64,000 nucleotides of DNA. It comes from Arctic95D-9 sp035967665 (GTDB lineage Bacteria > Verrucomicrobiota > Verrucomicrobiia > Verrucomicrobiales > DEV007). The stretch is taken from NCBI GenBank assembly GCA_035967665.1, contig JAYWLB010000112.1, positions 124,001 to 188,000 on the forward strand, given 5' to 3'. Positions within the stretch are counted from its first letter, which is position 1; every line of letters starts with the position of its first letter. The position numbers were made by a program, and so were the translations under genes. Under the pieces are notes generated by a model. That model saw only the letters and a list, made by a program, of their open reading frames with translations, made no database searches and was not told where the DNA came from. Below are positions 18,629-26,666 of this stretch, piece by piece.

Positions 18629-18650
18629 AAGCAGTCGGGAATCCCGGGAT
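18617..18650. terminator. Imperfect inverted repeat between convergent genes
   Basis: ATCCGGGATT (18617-18626) and AATCCCGGGAT (18640-18650) pair with a one-base bulge and lie exactly at the convergent stops of the SDR and amidohydrolase genes. There is no T-run, so a termination role is only plausible. Confidence 0.3.
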
Positions 18651-19495
18651 CAGGAAATGCCGAGAATCTCGAATGCGTCACGGTGGATCAGTTTCTCAAT
18701 TTCCTCTTCGTTAAGCCGCGGAAGCGCAGTGCCTTCAAGTTGGCTGTTGAGATTTCGCAGCCCGTCTATGGATTCATTGACGGTTGTGAAGGGGTAGTCG
18801 GAACCAAAAAGCAGCTTGTTCCAGACTCCGTATTCCTGCACTAACATGAGACTGTTGTATAGCTGCCACGGACGGTAGTGGAGTGCGCTGATGTCGGCGT
18901 AGACGTTGGGGTGCTTCCGTATCGTGGCGACACATTCCCCTTCGTAGGGATGGCTGAGGTGCGCGAGGATAAACCGGATCCCGGGGTAGCGTGTTGCGAC
19001 CGGTTCAATTAACCGGGGGAGAGTGCATGCCAGTGGTGCCTGTTTCACAAAGGTGGTTCCGGTGTGAAGAAGAACGGGGAGGTTGTGTTTGTCACAATAC
19101 TTCCAAAGGGGTTCGAGGCGGGGATCGTCGGCTCCGAAACCGGCGTACATGGGGAGAAGCTTTACGCCGCGAAGTCCGAGTTCCTCGTGGCCATGTCGCA
19201 TCTCGTCTTCCCAGCCTTCCTGGGTAGGGTCGATCGATAGAAAGCCCACGAGATGCTCGGGATCCCGGGCGACGTAGGAGGCGACGTATTTATCATCGAC
19301 CCACATGCCGCTGAGTTTCGCTTTTCCGCCAAAGACGGCGGCCCTCGTCCCGGCAGGAGCGGAGTTTTGATAGTCTTCCAGTCGAATCGTGAGATCGACG
19401 GTTTCACCCGCTCTCGCTGCAGTGGCCTGCTTGATGAAGTCCTCGTTGAACGCTTCGGGAAAGGGCCAGGTGTGGCTGTGTATGTCGGTGATCAT
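18650..19495 (-). CDS. Amidohydrolase family protein (TIM-barrel metal-dependent hydrolase)
   Basis: This 281-residue protein begins with DIHSHTW (HxH metal pair, residues ~4-8) and contains PVLLHTGTTF, FILAHLSHPYEGE and LLFGSDYPF, the ordered metal and catalytic blocks of the PF04909 family. Members include 2-pyrone-4,6-dicarboxylate lactonases, decarboxylases and lactone hydrolases. It lacks a signal peptide. It begins 2 bp after the end of the DapA-like gene on the same strand, so the two form an operon running opposite to the SDR. A hydrolytic lactonase or similar step in the same catabolic pathway is a plausible role. Confidence 0.85.
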   Translation of the reverse strand: MITDIHSHTWPFPEAFNEDFIKQATAARAGETVDLTIRLEDYQNSAPAGTRAAVFGGKAKLSGMWVDDKYVASYVARDPEHLVGFLSIDPTQEGWEDEMRHGHEELGLRGVKLLPMYAGFGADDPRLEPLWKYCDKHNLPVLLHTGTTFVKQAPLACTLPRLIEPVATRYPGIRFILAHLSHPYEGECVATIRKHPNVYADISALHYRPWQLYNSLMLVQEYGVWNKLLFGSDYPFTTVNESIDGLRNLNSQLEGTALPRLNEEEIEKLIHRDAFEILGIS

Positions 19496-19497
19496 GC

Positions 19498-20415
19498 TTA
19501 GTCTTCGAGAGTTGCTTCTATCATCAAATCGAAAAGGCGGTCGACCTCATTCCGTGTTTCTTCGTCGATTACGAAACCTCTCGGTCCGCGCACGAGTTCG
19601 TTGGAAAAGATGCCCTGACGAACCAATAAATGTTTCTCGACAGCGAGGAAGCCATCGAGGCTCGTTTGCATGCTGATGAGCGAGCTGAGTGGCCCGTGGA
19701 TCCGGCTGGCCCGAGTCATGTCACCTTTTTCGAGTGCTTCCCAGAGCGGGACGATTCCCCGGATGAGGTCGGCACCCGGCATCGTTCCGCAGATGCCGCG
19801 CTCATAGGAATCGACGAGGGAGATTCCGCCGGTACCTTCGAAAATGCGAGCCCGGGAATTGGTGGCATCGCGCAGTGCGGAAAGTCTCGGGCCAATCGGA
19901 ACGGCCTCCGGTTTGAACCAGACGCGATCCGCTCCGAAGGCATCGAGAAGCCCCGCCTGAAACTCGATCGACATGGGAAGTCCGACGTAGCCACTTGCAT
20001 CCTGTACCACGATGGGGATCTCCACTGCCTTGAAGAGTCGTTCGTAGTATCCTCCCAGCTCATCGGGCGTTGCTCCGATGGCGACCGGTGGGATTGCCAT
20101 GAGGGCGGTCGCTCCCGCCGATTCGGCCTGTTTTGCAAAGGCCTCCGCCTGTCGGGAGGACTCGGCGCCCACGCTGATAATAGCAGCGCCCCGTCCGTTG
20201 GCCAGTTCGCAGGCTTCCTCCGTGAGTGCGTGTCGTTCGTGGTCTGAGAGTCGAAGCACCTCGGAAACCATTGCGAGGACGATGCCGTCGGCACCTTCAT
20301 TGAAAAGCCAGTCGATTTCGCGGGCCAGTGTCTCGAAATCGATACTCTCGTCCAGATGAAAAGGAGTCTGAAATACGGGGAGCACACCCGTGACAGTTTT
20401 TGGATTTTCGTTCAT
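19498..20415 (-). CDS. DapA/NanA-superfamily lyase with altered Tyr position
   Basis: This 305-residue (beta/alpha)8 protein has the family layout: PVFQTPF opening, DGIVLAMVSEVLRLSDHER in place of the usual GxxGE turn, and the Schiff-base lysine in WFKPEAVP. The segment where family members carry the catalytic Tyr (YNxP) reads VVQDASGYVG, i.e. Gln-Asp-Ala. It therefore belongs to a divergent, mostly uncharacterised subgroup and should not be called dihydrodipicolinate synthase. It likely acts as a lyase or dehydratase on a keto-acid sugar. It starts 47 bp from the divergent Gfo/Idh/MocA gene. Confidence 0.85.
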   Translation of the reverse strand: MNENPKTVTGVLPVFQTPFHLDESIDFETLAREIDWLFNEGADGIVLAMVSEVLRLSDHERHALTEEACELANGRGAAIISVGAESSRQAEAFAKQAESAGATALMAIPPVAIGATPDELGGYYERLFKAVEIPIVVQDASGYVGLPMSIEFQAGLLDAFGADRVWFKPEAVPIGPRLSALRDATNSRARIFEGTGGISLVDSYERGICGTMPGADLIRGIVPLWEALEKGDMTRASRIHGPLSSLISMQTSLDGFLAVEKHLLVRQGIFSNELVRGPRGFVIDEETRNEVDRLFDLMIEATLED

Positions 20416-20462
20416 GGTGGGTTCCGATTATCTCTATCGAACTTATCTGAATTGGAAAAGAA

Positions 20463-21482
20463 ATGAATTCTCCTATGTCCGGCTCTAACCGTATTTTGAT
20501 CATTGGCGTGGGTTCAATCGGAGAGCGTCATTTGCGCTGCTTCCAGACGACGGGGCGATGCGAGGTCGCTTTTTGCGAGCCGAATGAGGAACGCCGCAAT
20601 GAAGTTGCGGCGCGGTATGATGCGATTGGATACGACTCCTGGGAGGGCGCTCTCGAAGCGGAGACGCTTTCGGCGGCGGTGATTGCTTCGCCGGCACCCT
20701 GGCATATCCCCACCGCGCAGGCTCTTTCCGGGCGCGGGATCGATTTGTTGATCGAAAAACCGTTGAGCCTGAATACCGGCGGCATTGCTGAACTGGTCGA
20801 AACGATAGAGAAATACAAGACACGCGTCGCGGTCGGGTACGTCTACCGGGCACTTCCCGCGCTACAGAAAATGCGGGCTGCGGTACTTTCAGGACGTTTC
20901 GGGGGGATTGTTCAGGTTCAGGTCCAGGCCGGTCAAAATTTCCCGTTCTATCGTCCTGCCTACCGGGATATTTACTATGCCGTTCCCGAGCAGGGGGGCG
21001 GGTTGATTCAGGATATGTTGCCCCACTCGCTCAATGCGGTGGAGTGGATTGCGGGGCCGGCGACCCGACTTGTGGTTGATGCAGAGCACAAGGTTCTGGA
21101 GGGAGTCACGGTTGAAGACACCGTCAACCTCATGGCGCGGCACGGGGAGGTCATGTCCAATTTCACGGTGAACCAGCACCAGCCCGTGAATGAATTTGTG
21201 ATGACGGTGGTTTGTGAAAAAGGTGCGGCCCGCTGGGAGCTTTCCGGACAGCGTTGGCTCTCCGCTTCTGAGAACGGAGGCGATTGGATCGAGGAGGAGG
21301 CTTTTGTTCACGAACGCGATGATTACTACATTCTTCAGGCCAATGCGTTTCTTGATCTTCTCGATGGCAAAGCGGATGCGCTCTGTCCGCTCGAGGATGG
21401 AATCAAGACACTTCACAGCACTCTCGCGATTCTCGAGTCCCGGAAAACCGGAGCGTGGGTCGACGTTGCTCAATTCAAGTAG
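20463..21482 (+). CDS. Gfo/Idh/MocA-family NAD(P)-dependent sugar dehydrogenase
   Basis: This 339-residue protein has the Rossmann motif ILIIGVGSIGERH (residues ~12-24) and LLIEKPLSLNTGG, in which the EKP motif carries the conserved Lys of the family. GGGLIQDMLPHSLNAVEWI supplies the Asp and His active-site residues. These enzymes oxidise or reduce sugars and inositols with NAD(P). An alternative start four codons downstream exists. The gene is divergent from the DapA-like gene and ends 6 bp before the second SDR, so it probably belongs with that gene in a small operon for sugar conversion. Confidence 0.9.
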   Translation: MNSPMSGSNRILIIGVGSIGERHLRCFQTTGRCEVAFCEPNEERRNEVAARYDAIGYDSWEGALEAETLSAAVIASPAPWHIPTAQALSGRGIDLLIEKPLSLNTGGIAELVETIEKYKTRVAVGYVYRALPALQKMRAAVLSGRFGGIVQVQVQAGQNFPFYRPAYRDIYYAVPEQGGGLIQDMLPHSLNAVEWIAGPATRLVVDAEHKVLEGVTVEDTVNLMARHGEVMSNFTVNQHQPVNEFVMTVVCEKGAARWELSGQRWLSASENGGDWIEEEAFVHERDDYYILQANAFLDLLDGKADALCPLEDGIKTLHSTLAILESRKTGAWVDVAQFK

Positions 21483-21488
21483 ATCACT

Positions 21489-22283
21489 ATGAATAATCCC
21501 ACAGTTCACGAACTTTTTGATCTCTCTGGTCGGGTCGCTTTGATTTCCGGCGCTTCGGGGTGGCTCGGCAGTGCCATGGCGGCGGCGCTGGCGGAGGCCG
21601 GGGCCAATGTCGTAGTCGCAAGTCGCGATGCTGCCTCGGGAAAGGCGGCGGCGGAGGCGCTCAGTAAGGAAAAGGGGAATCGTCATTTCTCGGTGGTGAT
21701 CGATCAGCTCGATGAAGATTCAATTGCTGACGGCTTTGCCGCGGCGGTCGCTTTGGCCGGAAAGGTCGACATTTTAATCAACAACGGCCACGCCGCCGAC
21801 GGGCATGATTTGTCTGATGTGACCGGCGAGCAGTTCAATCGGGTTCTCTCAAATTCGACGGGCTGGTTTCTGCTTTCCCGCTGTCTGCGGGACCATCTCG
21901 TGGAGCGAAAGGCGCCCGGTAATATCGTGATGATAGGATCGATGTATGGTCAGGTCGCTTCCTATCCGGATGCCTATGAGGATATTTGTGCAGCGAGCCC
22001 TGTCTCCTACCATGCTCTCAAAGGGGGAATTATCCATATGACCCGTCATCTCGCAGTTTACTGGGCGCGTGACAATGTCAGGGTGAACTGCCTCAGTCCC
22101 GGGCCCTTTCCGGGCACCGGTGTTTCGGAGGCTCTCAAGGAGCGACTCGAGTCGAAATCACCAATGGGCCGGATGGGGGCACCACATGAGCTCAAGGGCG
22201 CTCTACTTCTTCTCGCGAGTGACGCGGGAAGTTACATCACAGGGCAGAACCTCACCGTCGACGGTGGCTGGACCGCCTGGTAG
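21489..22283 (+). CDS. Short-chain dehydrogenase/reductase (second SDR)
   Basis: This 264-residue SDR has a cofactor motif SGASGWLGSAMA (a variant of TGxxxGxG, residues ~20-31) and an active site YHALKGGI (YxxxK). The Ser lies in NIVMIGSMYGQ; VNCLSPGPFPGTG and LTVDGGWTAW close the fold. NNGH replaces the usual NNAG. It follows the Gfo/Idh/MocA gene by 6 bp and is convergent with folP, ending 5 bp before the folP stop. A sugar or sugar-acid oxidoreductase role fits the surrounding cluster. Confidence 0.9.
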   Translation: MNNPTVHELFDLSGRVALISGASGWLGSAMAAALAEAGANVVVASRDAASGKAAAEALSKEKGNRHFSVVIDQLDEDSIADGFAAAVALAGKVDILINNGHAADGHDLSDVTGEQFNRVLSNSTGWFLLSRCLRDHLVERKAPGNIVMIGSMYGQVASYPDAYEDICAASPVSYHALKGGIIHMTRHLAVYWARDNVRVNCLSPGPFPGTGVSEALKERLESKSPMGRMGAPHELKGALLLLASDAGSYITGQNLTVDGGWTAW

Positions 22284-22288
22284 CGAAA

Positions 22289-23122
22289 TTACTTCAGCAT
22301 TGCTTCGGTCATCCGGAGCGCTTCAAAGTTGGGCTTCACACTGTGGACGCGATGGAGGGGGACTCCGAGCTCCCGCGCGTGGGAGGTGATCGCCACGGTG
22401 GGCCATTCGCGGTCTTCGATGGAATCGGAACCGATCGCTTTTCCGATAAACGATTTACGTGAAACACCGAGAAGGAGCGGTCGGCCTTCGACCGTGAGTT
22501 GATCAAGATGCTTCAGCAAGGTGAGATTGTGCTCCTGTGTTTTGCCGAATCCGATTCCGGGGTCATAAACGATGGCTTCGGGGGCGACACCAGCCTCGAT
22601 GAAGGAAGCATGGCGCTCCGAGAAAAAGGTTCTGATTTCAGCGACGACATCGTCATAGACGGGCGCGGCCTGCATTGTTCGCGGGGTGCCCTGCATGTGC
22701 ATGACGACGAGCCCGGCACCCGTTTTCGCGGCGAGTGCGATCATCTCAGGATCACGAAAACCGGTCACATCGTTGATGATTTTCGCTCCGGCATCGATGG
22801 CTTTTTCGGCAACTTCGGGTTTGGAGGTGTCGATCGAAATGATCACTTCAGGATTCGATCGGGTTAGCGCTTCGATCACGGGGATGACGCGGGAACACTC
22901 CTCTTTGCCGGAGACTTCGGGTGCTCCGGGACGGGTCGACTCGCCGCCGATATCGATGATGGCGGCGCCCTCGCTGATCAGGATCAGGGCCCGTTCGACG
23001 GCGGCGGAAACCGAGTCATAGCGTCCGCCATCGGAAAAAGAATCCGGAGTGACGTTGAGAATGCCCATGATCTCACCCCGCTTCGAAAAGTCGAAGGTGT
23101 GATCTGCGCAACGCCACTTCAT
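22289..23122 (-). CDS. folP: Dihydropteroate synthase
   Basis: This 277-residue cytoplasmic enzyme condenses 6-hydroxymethyl-dihydropterin pyrophosphate with p-aminobenzoate in folate synthesis. Diagnostic blocks are IMGILNVTPDSFSDGG (residues ~18-33), IIDIGGESTRPGAP, SIDTSKPEVAEKAI, INDVTG, and YDPGIGFGKT. LLGVSRKSFIG near residue 210 is the conserved SRK loop. The gene has a usual length. It follows bioB on the same strand by 39 bp, so cofactor genes are grouped here. Confidence 0.96.
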   Translation of the reverse strand: MKWRCADHTFDFSKRGEIMGILNVTPDSFSDGGRYDSVSAAVERALILISEGAAIIDIGGESTRPGAPEVSGKEECSRVIPVIEALTRSNPEVIISIDTSKPEVAEKAIDAGAKIINDVTGFRDPEMIALAAKTGAGLVVMHMQGTPRTMQAAPVYDDVVAEIRTFFSERHASFIEAGVAPEAIVYDPGIGFGKTQEHNLTLLKHLDQLTVEGRPLLLGVSRKSFIGKAIGSDSIEDREWPTVAITSHARELGVPLHRVHSVKPNFEALRMTEAMLK

Positions 23123-23161
23123 GAGAAATTAGACGTTTGAACTTCGGGTTGCTCCGCCAAT

Positions 23162-24157
23162 CTAGGCGAGAGCGGGCTCGCGGGGACGGGTGTCTTCCGC
23201 TTCCGGCGAATCCTGTCCGCGGTTTGGCTTCTGAGGCTCGAGGCCCAGCTTTTTGAGAAGATTCAAATCCGCCTGTGACTGAGGATTCCCCGTTGTAAGC
23301 AGTTTGTCTCCGTAGAAAATGGAGTTCGCACCGGCAAAGAAACAAAGGGTTTGGAGCTCTTCGCTCATTTGCTTGCGACCGGCGGAAAGACGGACTTTCG
23401 CCCTGGGAATAGCGATACGGGCGATCGCGATCATGCGAACGACTTCGAACGAATCAACGCCCTGGGATTCCGCGAGCGGCGTGCCGGGAATCGGAACCAG
23501 TGAGTTGATCGGAACGCTCTCGGGCTGAGGATTGAAATTGCTGAGGATCTCGAGCATTTTGATGCGGTCATCGGTTGATTCGCCGAGGCCGAGAATCCCG
23601 CCGGAGCAAACTGACATCCCCGCGTCCTGAACGTGGCGAAGTGTATTGAGCCGGTCCTGAAAGGTGTGCGTCGAAACGATGTTCTTGTAGTGCTCAGGAG
23701 AGGTGTCGATGTTGTGATTGTATGCGGTGACACCAGCCTCTTTCAGCTTTTGTGCTTCGACTTCACCGAGTTCGCCGAGTGTGGTGCAGACCTCCATGCC
23801 GAGTTCGCTGACACTTTCAACGATGTCGAGGACCTGATCGAAACGCTTCGTTCCGTCGCGAACGCCCTTCCAGGCAGCGCCCATACAGAAACGGGTTGAG
23901 CCGTTCTCGAGAGCCTCTTTGGCGCGCTCCATGATATCGCACTTTTCCATGAGTCGCTCAGCACCCACTTCGGTGGTGTAGCGGGCTGACTGTGCGCAAT
24001 AGGAGCAATCCTCGGAGCAACCGCCTGTCTTGATGCTGAGAAGCGTGCAAAGTTGAACTTCGTTCTCGGGCCAGTTGGCCTCGTGAACTTTTCGTGATCG
24101 TTGGATCAGGTCGAAAAAGGGAAGATCGTAAAGCTTTTTGAGTTCGTCGAACTGCAT
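23162..24157 (-). CDS. bioB: Biotin synthase (radical SAM)
   Basis: This 331-residue radical-SAM enzyme inserts sulfur into dethiobiotin. The cluster motif GGCSEDCSYCAQS (CxxxCxxC) lies at residues ~50-62, followed by MGAAWKGVRDG and the conserved YNHNIDTS and GLGES blocks. RLSAGRKQM and FFAGANSIFYGDKLLT carry the cluster and substrate residues. The frame is open for 34 more codons upstream, but the internal ATG at 24157 gives a family-typical length. The C-terminus has a ~30-residue Pro/Glu-rich extension. Upstream (24158-24459) lies a bipartite repeat element that could regulate it. Confidence 0.96.
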   Translation of the reverse strand: MQFDELKKLYDLPFFDLIQRSRKVHEANWPENEVQLCTLLSIKTGGCSEDCSYCAQSARYTTEVGAERLMEKCDIMERAKEALENGSTRFCMGAAWKGVRDGTKRFDQVLDIVESVSELGMEVCTTLGELGEVEAQKLKEAGVTAYNHNIDTSPEHYKNIVSTHTFQDRLNTLRHVQDAGMSVCSGGILGLGESTDDRIKMLEILSNFNPQPESVPINSLVPIPGTPLAESQGVDSFEVVRMIAIARIAIPRAKVRLSAGRKQMSEELQTLCFFAGANSIFYGDKLLTTGNPQSQADLNLLKKLGLEPQKPNRGQDSPEAEDTRPREPALA

Positions 24158-24459
24158 GATGTCAGGGCCGTAGCCGGTTGGTTTCGAATTACCGGCAAGA
24201 TCACCGATTATCGACAAAATGAGACCACGAAATTGGCAAAAATCACCCTTTTGTTGCAAAAAAGACCCTCCCCGAGGTGTTGCGTGAGCATTTGGGAGTG
24301 ATTCTCAACAGGGTTGAGTGTCGAACTTAACCCTGTCAGGTCGGTGCGGGGGAGGTTGAAAGGGTGCGGAATCGATCTGTAATGAGGCTTCTATCCGTAG
24401 AGTTGCGGGTTGAAATGGGGGCGTCATTTGAAGAAGTTCCGCCGACACTTTCGACTCAC
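24158..24459. other. Divergent intergenic region bioB / esterase
   Basis: This 302-bp gap lies between the divergent bioB start and the esterase start. It holds the bipartite element at 24306-24344 described separately. I see no riboswitch-like fold and no tRNA or small ORF that stands out; the frame extending from bioB is open here but likely untranslated. Confidence 0.5.
24306..24344. promoter_or_regulatory. Bipartite repeat element, copy A
   Basis: The element is CAACAGGGTTG (24306-24316), an 11-bp spacer, then TAACCCTGTCAGGTCGG (24328-24344). The left half is a CAAC-N3-GTTG quasi-palindrome; with the right half it forms an inverted ACAGGGTT/AACCCTGT pair. A second copy with the same spacer length lies at 37833-37871, about 28 of 40 aligned positions identical. 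It lies 149 bp from the bioB start and 116 bp from the esterase start. A protein-binding or promoter role is inferred. Confidence 0.5.
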
Positions 24460-25308
24460 ATGAAATCACCGCTTCTTTTTGCTCTCACCCTGATTTTCAC
24501 TGTATTGGCTCCGTTGCATGGCGCTGATACCCCTTCGGAGATACCTCTATGGAGGGACGGCGCTCCGGGCTCAGAGGCGCGGAAAGGTGAGGCGGAGAAG
24601 GTTGAGGGCACGAATATCACGAATGTTCACAATCCGTCTCTGACACCCTACTTGCCCGATGCGGACAAGGCGACGGGCACGGCGGTGATCGTCTGCCCGG
24701 GCGGCGGTCACCGGAAGCTTTGCGTGGGGCACGAGGGCTATGCCTTGTGCGAGTGGTTTCGCGATCAGGGCATTGCCGCTTTCCTTTTCAAATACCGTCT
24801 CTCCAACGAAGAGGGCACTCCCTACACGCTCGAAGGGGATGCGATGGACGACACCCGTCGGGCGATTCGGACGGTGCGAAGCCGCGCGAAAGAGTGGAAT
24901 ATCAACCCCGACCGGATCGGAATCGTGGGGTTTTCCGCCGGAGGCGAACTCGCGGCCTACGCAGCGATGTGGCCGGAAGCGGGCGATCCGAAAGCGACCG
25001 ATCCGATTGAGAAAGTGAGCAGCCGCCCCGATTTTCAGGGACTGATTTATCCGGGTAAATCCGATACTTTTACCGTCGAAGAGGGCATGCCTCCGGTCTT
25101 TATTGCCTGTGGATACGGCGATCGTCCTGACATCGCCAAGGGCATGGCGTCGGTTTATTTGAAATACAAGGAAGTCGGCGTGAAGGCGGAGCTTCACATT
25201 TACTCGAATGCCGGTCATGGATTCGGGTATCGCCCTGACTCGACCAATGCGGCGGGCAAGTGGGTCGACCGGTTTAAGGAATGGCTCATCGACAGTGAAT
25301 TGCTTTGA
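24460..25308 (+). CDS. Secreted alpha/beta-hydrolase (BD-FAE-like acetylesterase)
   Basis: This 282-residue exported esterase has a signal peptide of ~22 residues. The oxyanion block VIVCPGGGH (residues ~70-78) and nucleophile elbow GIVGFSAGGELA place the active Ser near residue 152, and NAGHGFGYRPDS supplies the His. The EIPLWRDGAPG start and CVGHEGYALCEWF block match the family annotated as xylanase/acetyl-xylan esterase BD-FAE in Verrucomicrobia. The start is chosen for the signal peptide. It precedes a small membrane protein and a feruloyl-esterase-like gene on the same strand. Confidence 0.85.
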   Translation: MKSPLLFALTLIFTVLAPLHGADTPSEIPLWRDGAPGSEARKGEAEKVEGTNITNVHNPSLTPYLPDADKATGTAVIVCPGGGHRKLCVGHEGYALCEWFRDQGIAAFLFKYRLSNEEGTPYTLEGDAMDDTRRAIRTVRSRAKEWNINPDRIGIVGFSAGGELAAYAAMWPEAGDPKATDPIEKVSSRPDFQGLIYPGKSDTFTVEEGMPPVFIACGYGDRPDIAKGMASVYLKYKEVGVKAELHIYSNAGHGFGYRPDSTNAAGKWVDRFKEWLIDSELL

Positions 25309-25326
25309 GGCAGCTGTTTTGGAATG

Positions 25327-25356
25327 TTGACTCGCGGGCACCAAGCTCCGTAGGCT
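25327..25356 (+). promoter_or_regulatory. Sigma-70-like promoter candidate
   Basis: TTGACT (25327-25332) and TAGGCT (25351-25356) are separated by 18 bp, upstream of the start at 25376. The -35 matches the consensus at 5 of 6 positions, the -10 only at 3. Confidence 0.35.
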
Positions 25357-25375
25357 GGTGTTAACCGGCTCGTGA

Positions 25376-25657
25376 ATGAAATTCGATTATAACTTTCCTC
25401 TTCCTGATTGGCTTCAACTATTGGCGGTGATCTACGCCGGCATACTCGGCCTCGCCTGGTTGATATTGTCTTTCGGGGTCTGGTTGGACGCGATTCGGCT
25501 GGTGGAAAATGGCTACAATCTCCGATTCGCAGGGTCCTTCTGGTGGTTTCTAATTGTGCTGGGATTCAGTGTTCCGGCGGCGGCTTTATATTGGGCCGCG
25601 CACCATTCCGCCTTCGCGAATATCGAAAAGCGTGATGAGGACGGGGCTGTGACCTAG
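25376..25657 (+). CDS. Small membrane protein, unknown function
   Basis: This 93-residue protein has two hydrophobic segments (about residues 13-38 and 50-75). Each is rich in Trp and Phe (GSFWWFLIVLGF). It ends in a charged tail (EKRDEDGAVT). I do not recognise a family. It is preceded by a promoter-like sequence and lies between two secreted esterase genes, so a linked role is possible but unproven. The frame is well kept with neighbour-like codon use. Confidence 0.6.
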   Translation: MKFDYNFPLPDWLQLLAVIYAGILGLAWLILSFGVWLDAIRLVENGYNLRFAGSFWWFLIVLGFSVPAAALYWAAHHSAFANIEKRDEDGAVT

Positions 25658-25731
25658 TGCTGTTCCCTGTGCATACCCCGGGGCAGAATTTGTGTCGATT
25701 TGATGTGTACCTGTCATTATGCTCCGCGATT

Positions 25732-26520
25732 ATGAAATGTTTTTCGGTCCTCCTGTTTTGTTTTCTCTCATTCGCGGTCAGTTCAGAGGGCCAAGTTAAA
25801 AAGGGTTCGAATGTTTATCGTTTGCCCGAAGCGGAGGCGGCGAAAACGATCTCGCTCAATCCGGACTTTCTTGTCTTCGGGGAGGCACTTGCAACCGGGG
25901 AGGAGAAACTCCCGCTTCTCATTGTTCTCCACGGCGGCGGTGATCCGGGGCTGGATATCGAAAAGATAAGAGGTTTTTCCAATCGATTTGCGAGGGCGGT
26001 CGATCAAGCGGGGATTGAGGCCATTGTTGTCGGGCCACAGGCATCGAAGAGTCCTGCTAAGGAGGGGGCCAAAGGCGGTTGGATTCCGGCTGATCTTGAT
26101 GTCCTCTTAGATCATCTTCTCAAGACGTTTCCCATTGATCCCGAGCGCGTCTATCTGACGGGTAACAGCATGGGCGGGTATGGGACCTATGCCTGGGCCG
26201 GAGTCAATCCGGGGCGTTTCGCGGCGATAGCTCCCACCGTGGGCGGACTCGGTGCGCTCGGTCCAAAGGATATCACTCCTGATTTGGACTTGTGGGGAAA
26301 GAATCTCGCAACGCTTCCCATGAAAACTTATTATGGTGCGCTGGACAAAACCGTTCCGGCGGATCGGGGCGAGATGATTCTCAAGGCGATCAAAAACGCA
26401 GGAGGAACAAAGGCTGAATTGATTGTTTATGATGACCTCGGGCACGATGCGGCGCGGCGTCCCTATTCAGATCCGGAATTCTATCTCTGGCTTTTCAGCC
26501 ACAGGCGGACGGGAAAGTAG
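25732..26520 (+). CDS. Secreted feruloyl-esterase/phospholipase-type hydrolase
   Basis: This 262-residue protein has a signal peptide of ~20 residues. The oxyanion segment LLIVLHGGGDPG (residues ~62-73) and the elbow VYLTGNSMGGYGTY place the nucleophile Ser near residue 148, and DDLGHDAARRPY supplies His. The pattern matches the family of secreted prolyl-oligopeptidase or feruloyl-esterase-like carboxylesterases. The start at 25732 is chosen for the signal peptide rather than the longer upstream frame. It forms an esterase run with the gene at 24460 and the sialate O-acetylesterase that follows. Confidence 0.82.
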   Translation: MKCFSVLLFCFLSFAVSSEGQVKKGSNVYRLPEAEAAKTISLNPDFLVFGEALATGEEKLPLLIVLHGGGDPGLDIEKIRGFSNRFARAVDQAGIEAIVVGPQASKSPAKEGAKGGWIPADLDVLLDHLLKTFPIDPERVYLTGNSMGGYGTYAWAGVNPGRFAAIAPTVGGLGALGPKDITPDLDLWGKNLATLPMKTYYGALDKTVPADRGEMILKAIKNAGGTKAELIVYDDLGHDAARRPYSDPEFYLWLFSHRRTGK

Positions 26521-26666
26521 GCGCGATCAGGCGTTCTCCTTTTCACGGTTCTTTTAGCTCTTTTTAGATAACGTCAGGGGAATTCTTTCCGCATGTAGTC
26601 ACCTTGACCGCGGAAGCGCTGCCTCCTACGGTCGCTCCTGTGAATTTTACTACGCCTTTAAATCCA

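Noticed and set aside
24158..24259. N-terminal extension of bioB by 34 codons
   Set aside because: The extension has no similarity to BioB starts and the internal ATG gives the typical length.
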